A DNA stretch of 64,000 nt, from NCBI GenBank assembly GCA_045630765.1, contig JAZQTM010000104.1, forward strand, positions 12,997 through 76,996, given 5' to 3'. The notes below the pieces were generated by a model. It was not told the DNA's origin and did no database searches. It saw only the letters and a list, made by a program, of their open reading frames with translations. Numbering within the stretch: the first letter of the stretch is position 1; each line of letters begins with the position of its first letter. Source of the stretch: RGIG3009 sp045630765 (GTDB taxonomy: Bacteria > Bacillota > Clostridia > Oscillospirales > Acutalibacteraceae). A program made the position numbers and the translations under genes. Of the stretch, positions 42,213 to 51,182 are shown piece after piece.

Positions 42213-43252
42213 AAAAGCCGATTACGGGCATTGCCGCACCGCTTGTCGCGTGGTACCGTCAGCATGAGCGTTCTTTTCCGTGGCGGGAAGATCCTTCGCC
42301 GTATCGGGTATGGGTGTCGGAGATTATGCTTCAACAAACGCGCATCGAAGCGGCTTTACCGTATTTCGAGCGCTTTATGCAGGCATTGCCGACCGTCGCC
42401 GATTTGGCGGAAGCCTCGGAGGACGTATTGCTGAAATTGTGGGAGGGACTCGGCTATTACAGCCGCGTGCGCAACCTGCAAAAAGCCGCGCAAACGGTTA
42501 TGCGGGAATTCGGGGGACAGCTTCCCGAAAATTATGAACAACTGCTTATGTTGCCCGGTATCGGTGAATACACCGCGGGTGCGATCGCATCGATCGCTTT
42601 CGGTAAACGCGCTGCCGCGGTGGACGGGAACGTATTGCGCGTTATGGCGCGCCTTACGGATGATCCCTCCGACGTGATGCAACCCCAACATCGAAAACGA
42701 TTAACCGTGCTTGTACAAAGCCTTGTGCCGGAGCAACACGCGGGAGATTTTAATCAAGGGATTATGGAACTCGGTGAAACGGTCTGCTTGCCGAATGCGC
42801 AACCGCGTTGCAGCGACTGCCCGTTGTTTGACTACTGTGCGGTGGCAGGTTTGGAGAGAGCAAGGGAATTGCCCACGCGCGCCAAACCGAAACAACGCCG
42901 CGTGGAACATCGTACGGTGTTTATAGTCGTGGCAGACGGCAAGGTGTTGTTGCATCGCCGCCCGAAAAAGGGGTTGCTCGGCGGTATGTGGGAGTTGCCG
43001 AACATCGAATCCGACTATTCGGGCGACGTGTTGTCCGAATGGGGTATTCAGGTAACTTCTGTGGATGAACTTCCCGCCGAAAAACACGTGTTTTCACACG
43101 TTGAGTGGCATATGGTCGGTCACCTTGTAAAGGCAAAATCCATTACCCCGCAAACCGATTTCCAATTAGTTTCCAAAGAGGAATTGGCAGAGTATGCACT
43201 GCCAACAGCCTTTCGCACCTATAGTGATATACTAAAGGAGGACGTTTTATGA
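42209..43252 (+). CDS. mutY: A/G-specific adenine DNA glycosylase
   Basis: 347 residues. The HhH-GPD domain has FPWREDPSPYRVWVSEIMLQQTR (shown here in parts: catalytic Glu38 in SEIM, then LQQTR) and LPGIGEYTAGAIASIAF with VDGNVLRVM holding the catalytic Asp. A [4Fe-4S] loop has spacing Cys-x6-Cys-x2-Cys-x5-Cys (CLPNAQPRCSDCPLFDYC). The C-terminal NUDIX-like domain (GLLGGMWELPNIE) recognises 8-oxoG. It removes A mispaired with 8-oxoguanine. ATG 42209 overlaps the upstream stop. A start at 42176 is less likely. Confidence 0.94.
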   Translation: MKKPITGIAAPLVAWYRQHERSFPWREDPSPYRVWVSEIMLQQTRIEAALPYFERFMQALPTVADLAEASEDVLLKLWEGLGYYSRVRNLQKAAQTVMREFGGQLPENYEQLLMLPGIGEYTAGAIASIAFGKRAAAVDGNVLRVMARLTDDPSDVMQPQHRKRLTVLVQSLVPEQHAGDFNQGIMELGETVCLPNAQPRCSDCPLFDYCAVAGLERARELPTRAKPKQRRVEHRTVFIVVADGKVLLHRRPKKGLLGGMWELPNIESDYSGDVLSEWGIQVTSVDELPAEKHVFSHVEWHMVGHLVKAKSITPQTDFQLVSKEELAEYALPTAFRTYSDILKEDVL

Positions 43253-43728
43253 AACGCGAAGATTATCTTTCCTGGGACGAATATTTTATGGGGGTTGCCT
43301 TGCTGTCGGCACAACGCAGTAAAGATCCCGGAACGCAGGTCGGTGCCTGTATTGTCGGTCAAGACAATAAAATTTTGTCAATGGGTTATAACGGTATGCC
43401 GATCGGCTGCAGTGATGATTGTATGCCGTGGGACCGTGACGGCGATCCGCTGAATACGAAGTATCTGTTTGTTTGTCACGCCGAGCTCAATGCGATCTTA
43501 AACCACGGTCGTTCCGGCTTGGAGGGTGCCAAGGTGTATACCACGCTGTTCCCGTGTAACGAATGTGCCAAGGCTATCATTCAATCGGGTATCAAAGAGG
43601 TCATTTATTTGCAAGATAAGTATGCCGACACGGATTCTGTCATTGCCTCCAAGAGAATGTTTGATATGACAGGCGTTACGTATCGTGCGTTTAACGGTGA
43701 ACATAAAGACATCACACTGAAACTGTAA
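43249..43728 (+). CDS. Deoxycytidylate (dCMP) deaminase
   Basis: A 159-residue zinc deaminase. His77-Ala-Glu79 (CHAELNAIL) and Cys103-x2-Cys106 (FPCNECAKAI) form the catalytic site. Additional Cys and His near SDDCMPWDRDGD fit a second structural zinc in dCMP deaminases of the ComEB type. It makes dUMP for thymidylate synthesis. SD AAAGGAGG lies inside the mutY 3' end, which it overlaps by 4 bp. Together with mutY this ties nucleotide pool and mutation avoidance into one operon. Confidence 0.9.
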   Translation: MKREDYLSWDEYFMGVALLSAQRSKDPGTQVGACIVGQDNKILSMGYNGMPIGCSDDCMPWDRDGDPLNTKYLFVCHAELNAILNHGRSGLEGAKVYTTLFPCNECAKAIIQSGIKEVIYLQDKYADTDSVIASKRMFDMTGVTYRAFNGEHKDITLKL

Positions 43729-43742
43729 GAGAGATTGCGGTT

Positions 43743-44474
43743 ATGAAAACAGTTTTGATCACGGGCGCCTCCCGCGGCATCGGTGCGGCGGCGGCGCGTC
43801 TGTTTGCAAAAAACGGATATGCGGTAGCGGTCAATTACTGCTCTTCAAAAGAAGCGGCAGACCGCTTGGTTGCCGAGGTTGTAAAGACAGGCGGCGAAGC
43901 CTTTGCGGTGCAGGCGGACGTGTCGAAGGCGGATGAGGTGCGGCGAATGGTGCAGGCGGTGTATGACCGCTGCGGGCATATCGACGTACTGATCCATAAC
44001 GCCGGCATTGCGCAACAAAAATTATTGACGGATACCGAAGAGCGGGAATGGAACCATATGATGGGTGTCCATTTGGACGGCGCGTATCACTGCTGCAAAG
44101 AGGTCATCCCCGGTATGGTACGGCAAGGGTGCGGCAGTATCGTGACGTTATCTTCAATTTGGGGTGTCACGGGCGCTTCGTGTGAAGTGCCGTATTCCGC
44201 CGCCAAAGCGGGACTTATTGGGTTCAGCAAGGCGCTCGCAAAAGAACTCGGCCCGTCCCATATTCGGGTGAATTGTGTAGCCCCCGGTGTGATCGACACC
44301 GATATGTGCGCGTCGTTTGATGAAGAAACCTTGAACGGCTTGGCAGAGGAAACGCCGCTCGGACGGCTCGGTAAACCGGAAGAGGTTGCCGAAACACTTT
44401 TCTTTTTAGCATCCGATGCCGCTTCTTATATTACCGGTCAGGTGATCGGTGTCAACGGCGGTTTTGTAATTTGA
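43743..44474 (+). CDS. Short-chain dehydrogenase/reductase, FabG-like
   Basis: A 243-residue classical SDR with the cofactor loop TGASRGIGAAAARLF, NAG motif HNAGIAQ, catalytic Ser in TLSSIWG, Tyr and Lys in VPYSAAKAG and the C-terminal GQVIGVNGGFVI. It is closest in look to 3-oxoacyl-ACP reductase FabG or related SDRs. It lies outside any fatty-acid cluster, so a different carbonyl substrate is possible. It is the last gene of the cca operon, 14 bp after the deaminase, and is closed by a terminator. Confidence 0.85.
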   Translation: MKTVLITGASRGIGAAAARLFAKNGYAVAVNYCSSKEAADRLVAEVVKTGGEAFAVQADVSKADEVRRMVQAVYDRCGHIDVLIHNAGIAQQKLLTDTEEREWNHMMGVHLDGAYHCCKEVIPGMVRQGCGSIVTLSSIWGVTGASCEVPYSAAKAGLIGFSKALAKELGPSHIRVNCVAPGVIDTDMCASFDEETLNGLAEETPLGRLGKPEEVAETLFFLASDAASYITGQVIGVNGGFVI

Positions 44475-44478
44475 CGAT

Positions 44479-44511
44479 AAAAAGCGATGAAGCTTGGCTT
44501 CATCGCTTTTT
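44479..44511 (+). terminator. Terminator of the cca-SDR operon
   Basis: 15-bp stem AAAAAGCGATGAAGC/GCTTCATCGCTTTTT with a 3-base loop. Confidence 0.88.
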
Positions 44512-44577
44512 ATGTATATGTGGCTTTTTTCGGGGAGAAACTGTGGATAGTGATAAACAGAAAGGAACCGTTTGTCA

Positions 44578-46902
44578 ATGATTGATTTTTCGCAGGAAAT
44601 TCTCTGTGCCTTACGGTTGGAGGGCGTTAGTGATCCCCAAAAAGCGACCGTAAAACAATGGTATACTGCCGTATCCAAAGCCGCGATGGCGCGGCTTTGC
44701 GAAGCGGAAGCGAGCACGACGAATAAAAGACGGGTTGCCTATTTTTCGGCAGAATTTTTGATCGGGCGGATGATAGAATCCAATCTGATGAATATGGGGC
44801 TATGGGAAGGCGTGGACACCTTGCTGCGCGAAAACGGCCTTTCTACCGCTATTTTTGAGGAGATTGAAGATGCTGCACTCGGCAATGGTGGACTTGGCAG
44901 GCTTGCTGCCTGTTTTTTAGATTCTGCCGCCACGCAAGGAATCCCGCTGGACGGATACGGTATTCGCTATCGGTACGGATTGTTCAAGCAAGAGATTGAG
45001 GAGGGCTTTCAAAAAGAAATCGCGGACGATTGGCTTGGTTTTGGTGATCCGTGGTCGGTGCGCAAGGCGGATGAAAAGGTGCTCGTGACCTTTGCTGATG
45101 AGCAGGTTTATGCCGTGCCGTACGATAGTCCCGTGATCGGTTACGGCGGTAAGACCGTCAACCACTTGCGTTTGTGGCAAGCCGAGGCGGTCCATCCTTT
45201 CGATTTTGCGTTGTTTAATCAGCAAAAATACGACAAAGCCGTCAAGGAACGTGATCGCGCCGAACGGATCAGTATGGTGTTATATCCAAACGACGACACC
45301 GAAGCGGGTAAAAAGCTTCGATTAAAACAACAGTATTTCTTTTGCAGTGCCTCGTTGCAGGATCTTCTTCGGCGCTATAAGCGGCAGTATGGCACGGATT
45401 TTTCGCATTTCTCCGAACGATATGCCATTCAACTTAACGATACGCATCCGACAGTGTCTATCCCCGAACTTATTCGTTTGCTGACGGAAGAAGGGGTATC
45501 GTTTGCCGATGCGTTGCAGATCGCGCGAGATACCTTTGCGTATACCAATCACACCATTTTACCGGAAGCGCTTGAAAAGTGGAACGTCAAACTATTTCGT
45601 AGCGTATTGCCACAGATATATCGCTATATTTTGCGTATCCAAAAGGCGTTGGCGCGCCATCTTACGGCGCGTGGTATCACAGATACCAAACCATACGATA
45701 TCATTGATGGCTCGCACGTTCATATGGCACGTTTGGCGATTTTTGTGTCACACTCGGTCAACGGTGTGGCGCGCTTGCACAGCGAATTGCTCAAAATAAG
45801 CGCTTTGCCGGAATGGTATCGCCTGTATCCCGAACGTTTCAACAACAAGACGAACGGTATCACACAACGCCGCTGGTTGGCACTTGCCAATCACGAATTG
45901 TCAAGGCTGATTACCGAAACCATTGGCAAACGTTGGATCACCGATTTGATGCAACTTGAACAACTGAAACCTTATGCGGAGGATCCTGCATTTTTACAAG
46001 CACTGCATACCGTAAAAAGACTCAAAAAGCAACAACTTGCCGAGTATATCCAAGCGCACAGCGGGTTGCATCTCAAATCCGACTTTCTGCTGGACGTTCA
46101 AGCAAAACGTTTGCACGAATATAAACGGCAACTGCTCAATGCGTTTTCCATTCTCGACACCTATTTCGGTATCAAAGACGGTCGCATCACCGATTTTACA
46201 CCGACAGCATACCTGTTTGCCGCGAAAGCCGCTCCCGGTTACGGGCGTGCAAAAGCGATTATCAAGTTTATCAATGAAATCGCCGCTCTTATCAATAAAG
46301 ATACGGTGGTTTCGGATCGTATGCAGGTACTCTTTTTGCCCAACTACACGGTATCGTATGCCGAAAAGATCATTCCCGCGGCGGACGTATCAGAACAGAT
46401 TTCCACGGCAGGAACGGAAGCTTCCGGTACCGGCAATATGAAATTCATGCTCAATGGTGCGGTGACACTCGGCACGTACGACGGTGCAAACATTGAGATC
46501 GTCGAGCGGGCAGGGGAGGAAAACAACTATATTTTCGGTGCGCGTGTGGAGGATCTCCACGCAATGAAGGATACCTATTCACCGCAAGCATATCTGCAGT
46601 CAGAGCCGCGTTTGCGGCGCGTAGTCGATACCTTGGTTGACGGCACGTTTGACGATGGCGGAACGGGAATGTTTCGCGACCTGTACGATTCGCTCACCAC
46701 GGGCGCGTTATGGCATCGTTCCGATCCGTATTACGTGCTCGCCGATTTTATACCGTATTGCAAGCGGCGAGCAGAACTGAATCGTGATTATCAAAACCGC
46801 GAGTTGTTTGATCGCAAATCGCTGCTTAATATCGCCCATGCCGGTTACTTTTCCAGCGACAGGACTATCAAAGAATATGCCGAAGATATCTGGAAACTAT
46901 AA
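44578..46902 (+). CDS. glgP: Glycogen/starch/maltodextrin phosphorylase
   Basis: A 774-residue GT35 phosphorylase. Landmarks are the N-terminal AYFSAEFLIGRM, LGNGGLGRLAACFLDS, YGIRYRYGLFKQ, QLNDTHPT, the middle NKTNGITQRRWL and the PLP-lysine segment EASGTGNMKFMLNGAV with LGTYDGANIEI. It releases glucose-1-P from alpha-1,4-glucans. PgcA at 12.2 kb would convert the product. It lacks the N-terminal regulatory extension of animal enzymes. ATG 44578 has AAAGGA about 11 bases upstream. No clear promoter was seen in the 100 bp before it. Confidence 0.95.
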   Translation: MIDFSQEILCALRLEGVSDPQKATVKQWYTAVSKAAMARLCEAEASTTNKRRVAYFSAEFLIGRMIESNLMNMGLWEGVDTLLRENGLSTAIFEEIEDAALGNGGLGRLAACFLDSAATQGIPLDGYGIRYRYGLFKQEIEEGFQKEIADDWLGFGDPWSVRKADEKVLVTFADEQVYAVPYDSPVIGYGGKTVNHLRLWQAEAVHPFDFALFNQQKYDKAVKERDRAERISMVLYPNDDTEAGKKLRLKQQYFFCSASLQDLLRRYKRQYGTDFSHFSERYAIQLNDTHPTVSIPELIRLLTEEGVSFADALQIARDTFAYTNHTILPEALEKWNVKLFRSVLPQIYRYILRIQKALARHLTARGITDTKPYDIIDGSHVHMARLAIFVSHSVNGVARLHSELLKISALPEWYRLYPERFNNKTNGITQRRWLALANHELSRLITETIGKRWITDLMQLEQLKPYAEDPAFLQALHTVKRLKKQQLAEYIQAHSGLHLKSDFLLDVQAKRLHEYKRQLLNAFSILDTYFGIKDGRITDFTPTAYLFAAKAAPGYGRAKAIIKFINEIAALINKDTVVSDRMQVLFLPNYTVSYAEKIIPAADVSEQISTAGTEASGTGNMKFMLNGAVTLGTYDGANIEIVERAGEENNYIFGARVEDLHAMKDTYSPQAYLQSEPRLRRVVDTLVDGTFDDGGTGMFRDLYDSLTTGALWHRSDPYYVLADFIPYCKRRAELNRDYQNRELFDRKSLLNIAHAGYFSSDRTIKEYAEDIWKL

Positions 46903-46903
46903 A

Positions 46904-46930
46904 AAAGGCAGCGCCTTTGGCGCTGCCTTT
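46904..46930. terminator. Bidirectional terminator glgP / RNA methyltransferase
   Basis: 12-bp stem AAAGGCAGCGCC/GGCGCTGCCTTT with loop TTT between convergent genes. Confidence 0.85.
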
Positions 46931-46931
46931 A

Positions 46932-48089
46932 CTATTTTTTATCAAGACATACCACACACTCAATATGCTGTGTGTGCGGGAACATATCAAACGGTTGAAT
47001 GTAGGTGACGCGATACCCGTTTTTTGTCAGCACGCGCAAGTCGCGCGCCTGCGTTTCGGGATTGCAGGAAATGTAGACAACCTTTTTCGGCGCCAACGTA
47101 ATCAACGAGTTTAGGAACGGCATATCACTGCCCGCACGCGGCGGATCCATAAAGACCACGTCTACGTGCTGTCCTTCCTCGGCAAGCGCTACCATATAGT
47201 TTCCCGCATCGGCTTCGATGAAATGTGCGTTGGTGATATTGTTGCGTTTGGCGTTTACACGCGCATCCCGCACCGCATCACCGTTGACCTCGACACCCAC
47301 CACTTGACCGGCAGATTTTGCGGCGATCAAGCCGATCGTGCCGATCCCGCAATACGCATCCAATACCGCTTCTTTACCGGTAAGAGCGGCAAGTTCAATA
47401 GCTTTACCGTACAGCTTTTCGGTCTGCGCGGGGTTGATCTGATAAAACGAGCGGGGAGAGATGCGGAACACGCACCCGCACAGCGTATCTTCAATGTAAC
47501 CGACGCCGTGCAGCACTTCTTCGCGCTCACCGAGCACCATACTGGTTTGGTGAGGGTTGATGTTCAGCACTACCGTGGTGATTTCGGGATGCCGCTCCAA
47601 TAACGCTTGTACAAAGCGCTTTTTCATCGGGAATATGGGGTGCGCGGCAACCAAGGCCACCATCACTTGACCGCTTGTAAATCCTCGACGGATCAGCACG
47701 TGGCGCAAAAAGCCTTTGCGGCTGTCTTCTTGATAGGGGAGCATTTGAAATTCAGGGAGCATACGACGAATGGATACCACGATCTTATCGGCGACAGGAT
47801 CCTCAATCTGACAAGAATCCACCTTGACAATGCGGTGCGTGCTGGACTGGTATACACCCGACAAGATTTCGTGCCGACGCGTTAAGGCAAATGCCGCTTG
47901 TACCTTGTTGCGATAGTGATAGGGGAAATCCATTCCAACGATCGGCGAAACGCGGTGATAGCGACCGAGCAAGGAGATCACTTTCTCCTGCTTATAACGC
48001 AGTTGTTGCTCGTAGCTCATATTTTGCAGCTGACAGCCGCCGCACTTTTTAGAGAGCGGACAGCGTGGCAGTGTTGCGGGTTTTGCCAT
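46932..48089 (-). CDS. 23S rRNA (uracil-5-)-methyltransferase, RlmD/RlmCD-like, no TRAM domain
   Basis: 385 residues. The iron-sulfur Cys set is Cys10, Cys16, Cys19 and Cys93 (CPLSKKCGGCQLQ, DSCQIED). The SAM-binding motif is VLDAYCGIGTIGLIAA, MDPPRAG follows and the catalytic Cys lies in VVYISCNPETQARDL. The product methylates C5 of a uridine in 23S rRNA or tRNA. Usual family members are about 450 residues with an N-terminal TRAM domain. This one begins directly at the cluster. It directly abuts the upstream HD gene. Confidence 0.9.
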   Translation of the reverse strand: MAKPATLPRCPLSKKCGGCQLQNMSYEQQLRYKQEKVISLLGRYHRVSPIVGMDFPYHYRNKVQAAFALTRRHEILSGVYQSSTHRIVKVDSCQIEDPVADKIVVSIRRMLPEFQMLPYQEDSRKGFLRHVLIRRGFTSGQVMVALVAAHPIFPMKKRFVQALLERHPEITTVVLNINPHQTSMVLGEREEVLHGVGYIEDTLCGCVFRISPRSFYQINPAQTEKLYGKAIELAALTGKEAVLDAYCGIGTIGLIAAKSAGQVVGVEVNGDAVRDARVNAKRNNITNAHFIEADAGNYMVALAEEGQHVDVVFMDPPRAGSDMPFLNSLITLAPKKVVYISCNPETQARDLRVLTKNGYRVTYIQPFDMFPHTQHIECVVCLDKK

Positions 48090-48671
48090 TTATTTCCCCT
48101 CCAAGAAGTAGGTAGCCTCCATATCGGCGACCGACAAGGCGAAAGCAAGCGGGAACATTTCAAAGGCTTTGCCGACGTTGCGCGCATCCTCGTCACCTGC
48201 AAAACCCATATGATACCGAATTGCAAACGCCTCCTCGCGGGTCAAACGCATGTAACCGGAGAGAATGTATACCGATTTTTCACCGTGACCGTAGGGAAGG
48301 GTATCATCGATCTCGTAAGTGGGAACTTTTTGCCACACGCCGTTTTCATCTTTCACGTTGCGTGTGCCCGCTTTGTAAAAATTGATCTTGCATACGTCGT
48401 GAAGTAGGGCAGCAATCGCGATGCTTTCTTCGCTGTATTCCAAACCGTACACACCTTTTACACGCTCACGGTCAAGGTAGTGGTGTAAACAATCGTATAC
48501 GTTTAAACTATGCTCCACAAGTCCGCCTTCGTGCGATCCGTGAAACCGCGTGCTGGCAGGGGCAGTGAAAAAATCACAGTTTTTGGATTCCAAATACTCC
48601 AAAAACTTGTCAGCACCTTCGCGCTTGATATGCTCTTTGTAGATAGCAATAAAACGTTCTTTCGGACTCAT
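48090..48671 (-). CDS. HD-domain metal-dependent phosphohydrolase
   Basis: 193 residues. The HD metal motif is split as usual: His in GSHEGGLVEHSLNVYD, the HD pair in IAALLHDVCKINFY, and a later His in RYHMGF with a final Asp in ADMEATYF. This pattern fits HD hydrolases acting on nucleotides or nucleic-acid ends. The substrate is not predictable. ATG 48671 follows AAGGAG; the ORF runs further upstream without an SD. The next gene starts directly after its stop, so the pair is an operon. Confidence 0.85.
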   Translation of the reverse strand: MSPKERFIAIYKEHIKREGADKFLEYLESKNCDFFTAPASTRFHGSHEGGLVEHSLNVYDCLHHYLDRERVKGVYGLEYSEESIAIAALLHDVCKINFYKAGTRNVKDENGVWQKVPTYEIDDTLPYGHGEKSVYILSGYMRLTREEAFAIRYHMGFAGDEDARNVGKAFEMFPLAFALSVADMEATYFLEGK

Positions 48672-48711
48672 TTCGAACTCCTTTTTCTCATAAAGATATC
48701 GTGATGAGTAT

Positions 48712-48740
48712 AGTATAAAGTGTTTTGCGGAAAATTTCAA
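48712..48740 (-). promoter_or_regulatory. Promoter of the HD hydrolase-methyltransferase operon
   Basis: Minus strand TTGAAA (48740-48735), a 17-bp spacer and TATACT (48717-48712). Confidence 0.65.
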
Positions 48741-48748
48741 GATTTCGC

Positions 48749-48777
48749 GTGACAAAAGCATATGAATGGTGTAGAAT
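48749..48777 (+). promoter_or_regulatory. Promoter of the DUF368 gene
   Basis: GTGACA (48749-48754), a 17-bp spacer and TAGAAT (48772-48777), divergent from the HD gene promoter. Confidence 0.5.
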
Positions 48778-48803
48778 AGGCGGTAGGTAAAGGGGATAGA
48801 GTT

Positions 48804-49697
48804 ATGAAATCGTTCTTTAAGCGTTTTATGGTTCCTATCAAAGGCTTGATTATCGGCTCATCTATGGCTGTTCCCGGTGTCAGCGGCGGCACGATGGCGA
48901 TCGTTCTCGGTATTTATGATCGCTTGCTCGGCGCCATTAGCGGTATCCGTAAAAATTTCAAGGAGAATATGTGGTTCCTTATCCGTTTCGGCTTGGGTGC
49001 CGGAATCGGCTTGGTACTGTTTTATGAACTTATCGGCTACTTGCTTGAGATTTTCCCGATCCCTGTTGCCGCTTTGTTCTTCGGTGCGGTAATCGGCGGC
49101 ATTCCCGCGCTGATCGGTAAGATCAAGCCGGAGAAGGCGACGGCAGGATTTTGCATCACCTCACTGTTGTGGGGCGTCTTAGGCGTGGCGATCGTACTGG
49201 GTGTTGCGAACATCTTGGATATTCTCAAATGGTTTGGTTTGGTTGAACCGAACGTTACCTCTTTGGTATCCACTACCGGCAGCATCACACTTGCTAACGT
49301 TTTGCTCTGGATTGTCACAGGTTTTGTGATTTCGATTGCGCTTATCTTACCCGGCATCAGCACCTCGCATATGCTGATTATTTTGGGTATCACCAGCATC
49401 TTAAAGATGCCGTTGCCGGCACTCGCCGTTATCGGTATTTCGTTGCTCGTCGGCATTTTTGCTATCACAAAGCCGCTCGAATGGGCAATGAACCGCTTTA
49501 CACGTCCGACCTATTGCGTCATTATCGGCTTTGTAATTGGTTCGTTGTGGGATATTTTTGAGGAACGTATCATTCCGGGATTCGGTGCGCTCGGCACGGT
49601 GTGGTGGCATTGGGTGCTGACGATTGCCGCCGCGGTTGTTCTGTTTATCGGCGGTTTGACCGGTCTATTGTACCTTTCAAAGTTTTCAGATGACTAA
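48804..49697 (+). CDS. DUF368 (PopT-type) polyprenyl-phosphate transporter candidate
   Basis: A 297-residue membrane protein with about eight helices. Two internal repeats carry the DUF368 signature: SMAVPGVSGGTMAIVLGIYD near 19-38 and ALILPGISTSHMLIILGI near 181-198, both with re-entrant PG(V/I)S motifs. DUF368 proteins have been shown to recycle undecaprenyl phosphate across the membrane. The adjacent murD supports a role in cell-wall precursor supply. ATG 48804 follows AAAGGGG. It is monocistronic with its own terminator. Confidence 0.88.
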   Translation: MKSFFKRFMVPIKGLIIGSSMAVPGVSGGTMAIVLGIYDRLLGAISGIRKNFKENMWFLIRFGLGAGIGLVLFYELIGYLLEIFPIPVAALFFGAVIGGIPALIGKIKPEKATAGFCITSLLWGVLGVAIVLGVANILDILKWFGLVEPNVTSLVSTTGSITLANVLLWIVTGFVISIALILPGISTSHMLIILGITSILKMPLPALAVIGISLLVGIFAITKPLEWAMNRFTRPTYCVIIGFVIGSLWDIFEERIIPGFGALGTVWWHWVLTIAAAVVLFIGGLTGLLYLSKFSDD

Positions 49698-49702
49698 TGC
49701 AA

Positions 49703-49735
49703 AAAGGATGAGGCATTGCGCCTCATCCTTTGTTT
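49703..49735 (+). terminator. Terminator after the DUF368 gene
   Basis: 12-bp stem AAAGGATGAGGC/GCCTCATCCTTT with a 5-base loop and a T-rich tail. Confidence 0.85.
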
Positions 49736-49741
49736 TTTATA

Positions 49742-49770
49742 TTGATATTTCGTTACTATGACAGTATAAT
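49742..49770 (+). promoter_or_regulatory. Promoter of murD operon
   Basis: TTGATA (49742-49747), a 17-bp spacer and consensus TATAAT (49765-49770). The predicted transcription start near 49777 makes ATG 49804 a better murD start than ATG 49783. Confidence 0.7.
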
Positions 49771-49803
49771 AGTAGTATTGTTATGAAAGGCGTGCGTGAA
49801 GAT

Positions 49804-51171
49804 ATGAACTATACGGAATTCTATACCTCGCTGTCCGGTAAAAAGGTAGCAGTTTGCGGTATCGGCCGCAATAATACCCCTGTCGTGTTGCAACTACTTG
49901 CTCACGGTGCCGACGTGACGGCTTGTGATAAACGCTCACGTGAAGAACTCGGTGAAACGGCTGACCTTTTGGAACGTGCCGGTGCTGCGCTTCAACTTGG
50001 TGAAGGCTACTTAGACACCCTGGATGCGGATCTGATTTTACGTACCCCCGGTATGAAACCGTATCTGCCGCCGTTTGAAGCAGCACGTACTGCGGGCAAA
50101 ATCGTCACTTCCGAAATGGAATTGTTTTTTGATCTGTGCCCCGCACCGATCTATGCGGTAACGGGATCAGACGGCAAGACCACCACGACCACCGTGATCG
50201 CAGGTTTGTTGCAAGCCGCGGGAAAGACGGTGCATCTCGGCGGCAATATCGGCAGACCGTTGTTACCGATTATTGAAGAAATTGAAGATTCGCATACCGC
50301 TGTGACCGAACTTTCCAGTTTTCAGTTAACGATGATGACTCAAAGCCCGAAAGTCGCGGTTGTCACCAACGTTGCTCCGAATCATCTGGATTGGCATACC
50401 GATATGCAAGAATATATTGATGCCAAAAAGAATTTGGTAGCGCATCAGCAACCGACAGACCGTGCGGTATTGAATGCAGATAACGAGATCACGGCATCCT
50501 TTGCCGATGATTGCACGGGTGAAGTTTGGTACTTCTCGCGTCGTCATCCCGTAAAACGGGGAACTTATCTCGGTGAAGACGGGATTCTCTACGGCACGGA
50601 CGGCACGAAAACGGTTGCCATTATGCCCGCCTCGGAGATCCGTATTCCGGGTGTCCATAATATCGAAAACTTTTTGGCAGCTTTTGCCGCTGTTTGGGGC
50701 GTGGTGCCGGTATCCGTAATGGCAGACTATGCCCGTACGTTCAGTGCTGTGCCGCACCGCTCGGAATTGGTTCGCGAGCGTAACGAGGTTCGTTGGTACA
50801 ACGATTCCATCGGTTCCAGTCCGTCGCGCACCATCGCGGGACTCAAAGCCTTCAAGCAAAAGGTGATCTTGATTGCGGGCGGATACGATAAGCATATTCC
50901 GTACGATCCATTGGGACCTGTCGCTGCCGAAACGGTGTCTGCCGCTATCTTGCTCGGTGCTACCGCGGGTGCGATCGAAACCGCCATACGCGCCTGTTCC
51001 GATCTGCCGATCTATCACGTTGCCGATATGGCAGAAGCGGTCAAAACAGCCGATAAAATCGCAAAAAACGGGGATATTGTATTTATGTCACCCGCCAGCG
51101 CCAGCTTTGATATGTATAAAAACTTTGAAGAGCGCGGCGATCACTTTAAGCAACTCGTTAACAGTTTGTGA
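49804..51171 (+). CDS. murD: UDP-N-acetylmuramoyl-L-alanine--D-glutamate ligase
   Basis: 455 residues with three Mur-ligase domains: an N-terminal Rossmann-like domain (GKKVAVCGIGRNNTP), the central ATPase P-loop GSDGKTTTTTVIAGLL, TELSSFQL and VAPNHLDWH, and the C-terminal domain (NDSIGSSPSRTIAGL). It adds D-Glu to UDP-MurNAc-L-Ala in the cytoplasm. Unusually it lies outside a dcw cluster, leading an operon with two M42 peptidases. The gene starts at ATG 49804. An in-frame ATG at 49783 would be almost leaderless. Confidence 0.93.
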   Translation: MNYTEFYTSLSGKKVAVCGIGRNNTPVVLQLLAHGADVTACDKRSREELGETADLLERAGAALQLGEGYLDTLDADLILRTPGMKPYLPPFEAARTAGKIVTSEMELFFDLCPAPIYAVTGSDGKTTTTTVIAGLLQAAGKTVHLGGNIGRPLLPIIEEIEDSHTAVTELSSFQLTMMTQSPKVAVVTNVAPNHLDWHTDMQEYIDAKKNLVAHQQPTDRAVLNADNEITASFADDCTGEVWYFSRRHPVKRGTYLGEDGILYGTDGTKTVAIMPASEIRIPGVHNIENFLAAFAAVWGVVPVSVMADYARTFSAVPHRSELVRERNEVRWYNDSIGSSPSRTIAGLKAFKQKVILIAGGYDKHIPYDPLGPVAAETVSAAILLGATAGAIETAIRACSDLPIYHVADMAEAVKTADKIAKNGDIVFMSPASASFDMYKNFEERGDHFKQLVNSL

Positions 51172-51182
51172 GGAAATACGTT

